Source of the DNA: Paraburkholderia madseniana
GTDB taxonomy: Bacteria; Pseudomonadota; Gammaproteobacteria; Burkholderiales; Burkholderiaceae
Length of the DNA stretch: 64,000 nt
Reading direction: 5' to 3'
Assembly (NCBI RefSeq): GCF_009690905.1
Contig: NZ_VOSW01000045.1
Span: forward strand, 1-64,000
Part shown: positions 60,579-64,000 of the stretch, piece after piece
Numbering within the stretch: the first letter of the stretch is position 1
Layout of the letters: each line of letters opens with the position of its first letter
The notes under the pieces: model-generated
Seen by the model: only the letters and a program-made list of their open reading frames with translations
Told to the model about the DNA's origin: nothing
The model's database searches: none
Made by a program: the position numbers and the translations under genes

Positions 60579-61031
60579 ATGCCGACTTCCGCAAAAAAGG
60601 TGGCCAAGAAGGCTGCTGCCCCGGTACCGACCAAGAAGGTTGCTGCAAAGAAAGTCCCTGCGAAGAAAGCCGTCGCAGCTAAGAAGGTCGCCGTGAAGGC
60701 GTCCAGCGCTCCGTCGCCGATCAAGGACACCTTCACGAAGGCCTCGCTGGCTGCACACGTCGCTGAACGCGCTGCTGTGGAACCGAAGACCGCCAAGGCC
60801 GTTCTGGCCGCGCTCGAAGACACGATCCTCGGCGCTGTGCACAAGAAGGGCGCTGGCGAATTCACGCTGTCGGGTCTTCTGAAGATCGTCGTGCAAGCTG
60901 TGCCGGCGAAGAAGAAGCGCTTCGGCAAAGACCCGTTCTCGGGCGAAGAGCGTTGGTTCCCGGCCAAGCCGGCTAGCGTGCGCATCAAGGCACGTCCGCT
61001 GAAGAAGCTGAAAGACGCAGCAGCAGGCTAA
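60579..61031 (+). CDS. HU-like nucleoid protein with Lys/Ala N-terminal tail
   Basis: 150 residues, GGAG upstream. Residues 1-45 are a Lys/Ala/Pro tail (AKKVAKKAAAPVPTKKVAAKKV), as in histone-H1-like proteins. Residues 48-150 are an HU/IHF domain: PIKDTFTKASLAAHVAERAAVEPKTAKAVLAALEDTILGAVHKKGAGEFTLSGLLKI, then the DNA-embracing arm KKKRFGKDPFSGEERWFPAKPASVRIKARPLKKL. It should bend and compact DNA. Tailed HU proteins are typical of Burkholderiaceae. It is monocistronic. Confidence 0.92.
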   Translation: MPTSAKKVAKKAAAPVPTKKVAAKKVPAKKAVAAKKVAVKASSAPSPIKDTFTKASLAAHVAERAAVEPKTAKAVLAALEDTILGAVHKKGAGEFTLSGLLKIVVQAVPAKKKRFGKDPFSGEERWFPAKPASVRIKARPLKKLKDAAAG

Positions 61032-61078
61032 TCGTGCTTCATGCGTTGCCGCGGTTTTTGAGCGTGGTTGTTTAACGG

Positions 61079-61120
61079 TGCGTTTTTAACCGTGCGCTTT
61101 TAACCTTGCGCTTTTAACCT
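61079..61120 (+). repeat. three tandem 14-bp repeats after the HU-like gene
   Basis: GTGCGTTTTTAACC, GTGCGCTTTTAACC and TTGCGCTTTTAACC follow one another exactly, in the 3' untranslated region between the stop and the terminator. Confidence 0.75.
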
Positions 61121-61159
61121 TGGTTAACGTTTGAGCCGACCCGCAGTGCGAGTTGTCCG

Positions 61160-61193
61160 AATCCCCGTGGATGCGAATCCGCGGGGATTTTTT
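61160..61193 (+). terminator. intrinsic terminator of the HU-like gene
   Basis: AATCCCCG (61160-61167) pairs with CGGGGATT (61182-61189). The stem extends inwards to a GCGA loop (13 bp with one wobble), followed by a T-run. Confidence 0.85.
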
Positions 61194-61444
61194 ATGCGCG
61201 CCTGCCGTGGTTTGGCGAACTCGCCGCTGCCCGCCAAGGTGCCGCTTATGCACCGTACTAGCGCATCATGAGCCGCCGCAGTACGATGGCAGCGAGGCGA
61301 TGCCGGTCGGGATGCGCTGTTGGCGTGCATGCACTGTATTTGGCACGCGAAAAGCTCAATGGCATAGCGCTTGCTTCAACGATTGTCGAACACCGAATGC
61401 GCAGCGCATTCGCCTTCTATCCGACAACAAGAGCGGGGCGTGAC
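61194..61444. other. intergenic region before the second ATP-grasp gene
   Basis: About 250 bp. The downstream gene's frame is open through here, but the sequence upstream of 61445 does not look like the protein family. A promoter is expected but none could be assigned. Confidence 0.4.
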
Positions 61445-62854
61445 ATGCGATGCTATGACGAGATGCGTCATCATGACGATGCCGTGCGGCCACACTACGC
61501 GCGCTTTGAGCGGTGGCTGGTGAAGCAGGGCAATGAGGCGATCGCACGCAAACGTGCGGAAGCCGACCTGCTGTTCCGCCGGGTCGGTATCACCTTCGCG
61601 GTGAACGGCGATTTGTCCGGCACCGAGCGGCTGATCCCTTTCGATCTGATTCCACGCATCATTCCGCGCAGCGAATGGCAGACGCTGGAGGCCGGTTTGC
61701 GCCAGCGGGTGCAGGCGCTCAATCTGTTTATCCACGACGTCTATCACGATCGCAATATCGTGCGTGCCGGCATCGTGCCGGCCGAACAGGTCTATACCAA
61801 CGCGCAATACCGGCCTGAAATGCAGGGCGTCAACGTACCGCTCGGTGTTTACGCGCATATCGCCGGCGTCGACGTGGTGCGCGCAGGCGACGAGGGCGAG
61901 TTCTACGTGCTCGAAGACAACCTGCGGGTGCCGTCGGGCGTGTCCTATATGTTGGAAAACCGCAAGATGATGATGCGGCTTTTCCCCGAGCTGTTCGTGC
62001 AGAACCGCATTGCGCCGGTCGCGCATTATCCCGATCTGCTGCTCGACACCCTCCGCTCGGTGGCGCCCGAAGGCGTCGACGATCCGGTCGTGGTGGTGCT
62101 CACGCCGGGCATGTACAACTCCGCGTACTTCGAGCACACCTTCCTTGCGCAGCAGATGGGTGTCGAACTGGTGGAAGGCAAGGATCTGTTCGTCGACGAC
62201 AACTATGTGTTCATGCGCACCACGCAGGGACCGAAGCGTGTCGACGTGATCTATCGCCGCGTCGACGACGATTTTCTCGATCCGCTCGCTTTCCGCAACG
62301 ATTCGGCGCTGGGCGTGCCGGGTCTGTTGACCGCCTATCGGGCCGGACGTGTGGCGCTGGCGAACGCCATGGGCACCGGTATCGCCGACGACAAATCGAT
62401 CTACCCGTACGTGCCGGAAATGATCGAGTTTTACCTCGGCGAGAAGCCGATCCTCAACAACGTACCCACGTTCCAGTGCCGCAAGCCTGACGATCTCGCG
62501 TACACGCTCGCGCATCTGCCCGAGCTGGTCGTGAAGGAAGTGCACGGCGCGGGCGGCTACGGAATGCTGGTGGGACCGGCATCGACGAAAGCCGAAATCG
62601 AATCGTTCCGGGAGCGCCTGATTGCGCGGCCCGCGGGTTATATCGCGCAGCCTACGCTCGCGTTGTCGGCGTGTCCGACCTTTGTCGAATCCGGCATCGC
62701 GCCGCGCCATATCGACTTGCGGCCGTTCGTGCTGTCCGGCAAGAGCGTGACGATGTGCGCAGGTGGTCTCACGCGCGTGGCGTTGCAGGAGGGCTCCCTC
62801 GTCGTCAATTCGTCGCAGGGAGGCGGGACCAAAGATACGTGGATGGTCGACTGA
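61445..62854 (+). CDS. circularly permuted ATP-grasp protein
   Basis: 469 residues from ATG 61445 (MRCYDEMRHHDDAVRPHY), the usual family start; longer in-frame readings exist. The circularly permuted ATP-grasp type 2 signatures are clear: FAVNGDLSGTERLIPFDLIPRIIPRSEW, EFYVLEDNLRVPSGVSYMLENR, VVLTPGMYNSAYFEHTFLAQQMGVELVEGKDL and VVKEVHGAGGYGMLVGP. Expected chemistry is ATP-dependent amide-bond formation. It is the stand-alone counterpart of the N-terminal half of the 894-residue fusion at 19476-22160. It is followed by an alpha-E gene 173 bp later. Confidence 0.93.
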   Translation: MRCYDEMRHHDDAVRPHYARFERWLVKQGNEAIARKRAEADLLFRRVGITFAVNGDLSGTERLIPFDLIPRIIPRSEWQTLEAGLRQRVQALNLFIHDVYHDRNIVRAGIVPAEQVYTNAQYRPEMQGVNVPLGVYAHIAGVDVVRAGDEGEFYVLEDNLRVPSGVSYMLENRKMMMRLFPELFVQNRIAPVAHYPDLLLDTLRSVAPEGVDDPVVVVLTPGMYNSAYFEHTFLAQQMGVELVEGKDLFVDDNYVFMRTTQGPKRVDVIYRRVDDDFLDPLAFRNDSALGVPGLLTAYRAGRVALANAMGTGIADDKSIYPYVPEMIEFYLGEKPILNNVPTFQCRKPDDLAYTLAHLPELVVKEVHGAGGYGMLVGPASTKAEIESFRERLIARPAGYIAQPTLALSACPTFVESGIAPRHIDLRPFVLSGKSVTMCAGGLTRVALQEGSLVVNSSQGGGTKDTWMVD

Positions 62855-63027
62855 CGCGGTTGCCAATGCGGTTGCTCATGCTGGAGTTATTGCAGCATTT
62901 CATGCAACCGCGCCCGCAACCCAACGTGCCGGCGAAGTAGTCGAACCGCCGCCGGTGCACACGGATAACCAGCGCGAGCCTTTTTACTTTTACCAGGGTC
63001 TCGCGTCATCAGATACGGAACGCCGTC

Positions 63028-63978
63028 ATGCTAAGCCGAACCGCCGATCACCTCTTCTGGATGGCCCGCTACATGGAGCGCGCGGAGAACACCGCCCGCA
63101 TGCTCGACATCAACCTGAAGGCGCTGCTGTTGCCGCAAACGCCCGAACAGGAAGCGCGCGCGCAACGCTCGGTGCTGCGCATTTCCGAGCTCGAAAGCGC
63201 GTTCGCGCAGCGCTACGACGAACCGACCCGCGAACATGTGCTCGATTTCATGGTGGCCGATGCGACCAATCCGTCGAGCATTCACTCGTGTTTGCAGGCC
63301 GCGCGCGAAAACGCCCGCGCCGTACGCGGCACCTTGACGACCGAATGGTGGGAAACCATCAACGACACCTGGCTCGAATTCAACGAACGGAGCCAGTCCG
63401 GTCAGGCCGTGAGCAATCCGGGCGCGCTGTTCGAGTGGGTGAAGTTCCGCTCGCACCTGTCACGCGGCGTGACGATCGGCACTGCGTTGCAGGACGATGC
63501 GTTCTTCTTCACGCAGCTCGGCACCTTCCTCGAACGCGCCGACAACACCGCGCGGATTCTCGACGTGCGCTTCGCCGACGTCGAGCCGAATTCACGCGAT
63601 GCCGCCCGCCAGCTCGAAGACTTTTACTACTGGACCTCGATTCTCAGTTCGGTGTCGGCGCTGGAGATTTATCGCAAGGTGTATCGCGATGTCGTCACGC
63701 CGGCGCGAGTGGTCGAATTGATGATCCTGAACCAGCAGATGCCGCGCTCGCTGCTCGCTTCGCTCGAAGGCGTCTGCACGAATCTGGCGATGCTGCGCAC
63801 GCCGGGCTCGAACCAGTGCGAACGGTTTGCCGGCAAGCTGCGCGCCGAGCTGGTGTATTCCGACATCCGGCAGATTTTCGAAGCCGGCCTGCACGCCTAT
63901 CTGACACAGTTCCTTGCTCGCGTGTTCGAGCTCGGCAATCTGGTTGCGCGTACCTATCTGATGTTGCCAGTCGCCTGA
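63028..63978 (+). CDS. alpha-E domain protein (DUF403)
   Basis: 316 residues, all-helical. It begins MLSRTADHLFWMARYMERAENTARMLDIN, repeated in variant form at LGTFLERADNTARILDVRFADV, which are the conserved helices of the alpha-E family. Function is unknown; it always accompanies the permuted ATP-grasp enzyme and may bind its substrate or product. It corresponds to the C-terminal half of the fusion in the other module. Confidence 0.93.
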   Translation: MLSRTADHLFWMARYMERAENTARMLDINLKALLLPQTPEQEARAQRSVLRISELESAFAQRYDEPTREHVLDFMVADATNPSSIHSCLQAARENARAVRGTLTTEWWETINDTWLEFNERSQSGQAVSNPGALFEWVKFRSHLSRGVTIGTALQDDAFFFTQLGTFLERADNTARILDVRFADVEPNSRDAARQLEDFYYWTSILSSVSALEIYRKVYRDVVTPARVVELMILNQQMPRSLLASLEGVCTNLAMLRTPGSNQCERFAGKLRAELVYSDIRQIFEAGLHAYLTQFLARVFELGNLVARTYLMLPVA

Positions 63979-63991
63979 CGGAGTTCTTTTT

Positions 63992-64000
63992 ATGTACCTG
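63992..64000 (+). CDS. start of a further gene of the second ATP-grasp module (partial)
   Basis: ATG TAC CTG lies at the right edge with GGAG eight bases upstream, 13 bp after the alpha-E stop. Only MYL is visible. In related bacteria this position usually holds a transglutaminase-like protein, and MYL fits such a start. This identification is inference from gene order. Confidence 0.4.

Overview
The window is high-GC proteobacterial DNA, most likely a Burkholderiaceae chromosome of the Paraburkholderia/Burkholderia type. This is inferred from protein families: the DUF2844/DUF3443 pair, a phasin, MipA/OmpV, OprD-type porins, a NodT/EmrA/EmrB efflux trio, and an HU protein with a Lys/Ala tail. 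I see no rRNA, tRNA, CRISPR array or intact insertion sequence. The left edge may hold the start of an IS4-type transposase remnant. Coding density is high, and most ORFs lying opposite the genes are GC-driven shadows.

Layout. 1-6 kb: a Lys/Ala-repeat DNA-binding-like protein, an unusual secreted-type protein joining a metalloprotease-like N-terminus to two phospholipase D motifs, and a TetR regulator with a quinone/zinc-type oxidoreductase. 6-12 kb: a MipA/OmpV outer-membrane protein with its two-component system, small envelope proteins and a phasin. 12-14 kb: DUF2844 and DUF3443 envelope proteins. 14-23 kb: a zinc-ribbon metallopeptidase divergent from a three-gene module (transglutaminase-DUF2126, ATP-grasp/alpha-E fusion, transglutaminase). 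23-27 kb: an IclR regulator, a polar amino-acid ABC transporter and formimidoylglutamase. 27.5-34 kb: two MarR repressors, a tripartite efflux pump and a thiolase. 34-39.7 kb: a glutamate/sodium symporter, a nucleoside salvage operon (nupC-cdd-nucleoside hydrolase) and a ketopantoate-reductase-like protein. 39.7-47.8 kb: a seven-gene polyamine-type ABC transporter plus HcnABC/opine-oxidase-like dehydrogenase operon, with a divergent IclR regulator. 47.9-58.4 kb: a peptide-uptake block (OprD porin, Opp ABC transporter, XRE-cupin regulator, POT symporter). 58.6-61 kb: a MocR-type regulator and an HU-like protein. 61.4-64 kb: a second ATP-grasp and alpha-E pair, with a further gene just beginning at the right edge.

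The most interesting content is the pair of related ATP-grasp/alpha-E/transglutaminase modules about 38 kb apart, one of them fused and flanked by a metallopeptidase. This family set is predicted in the literature to form amide bonds on an unknown peptide substrate. Several regulatory circuits can be read from the DNA. One 16-bp element recurs before both marR genes and the efflux operon. A TAGAC-N5-GTCTA palindrome overlaps the tetR promoter. Paired GTAAGT direct repeats with 11-bp spacing flank the mipA intergenic region. Palindromes of the ATTCCG-N5-CGGAAT type precede an IclR gene. Short tandem repeats lie immediately upstream of two solute-binding-protein genes.
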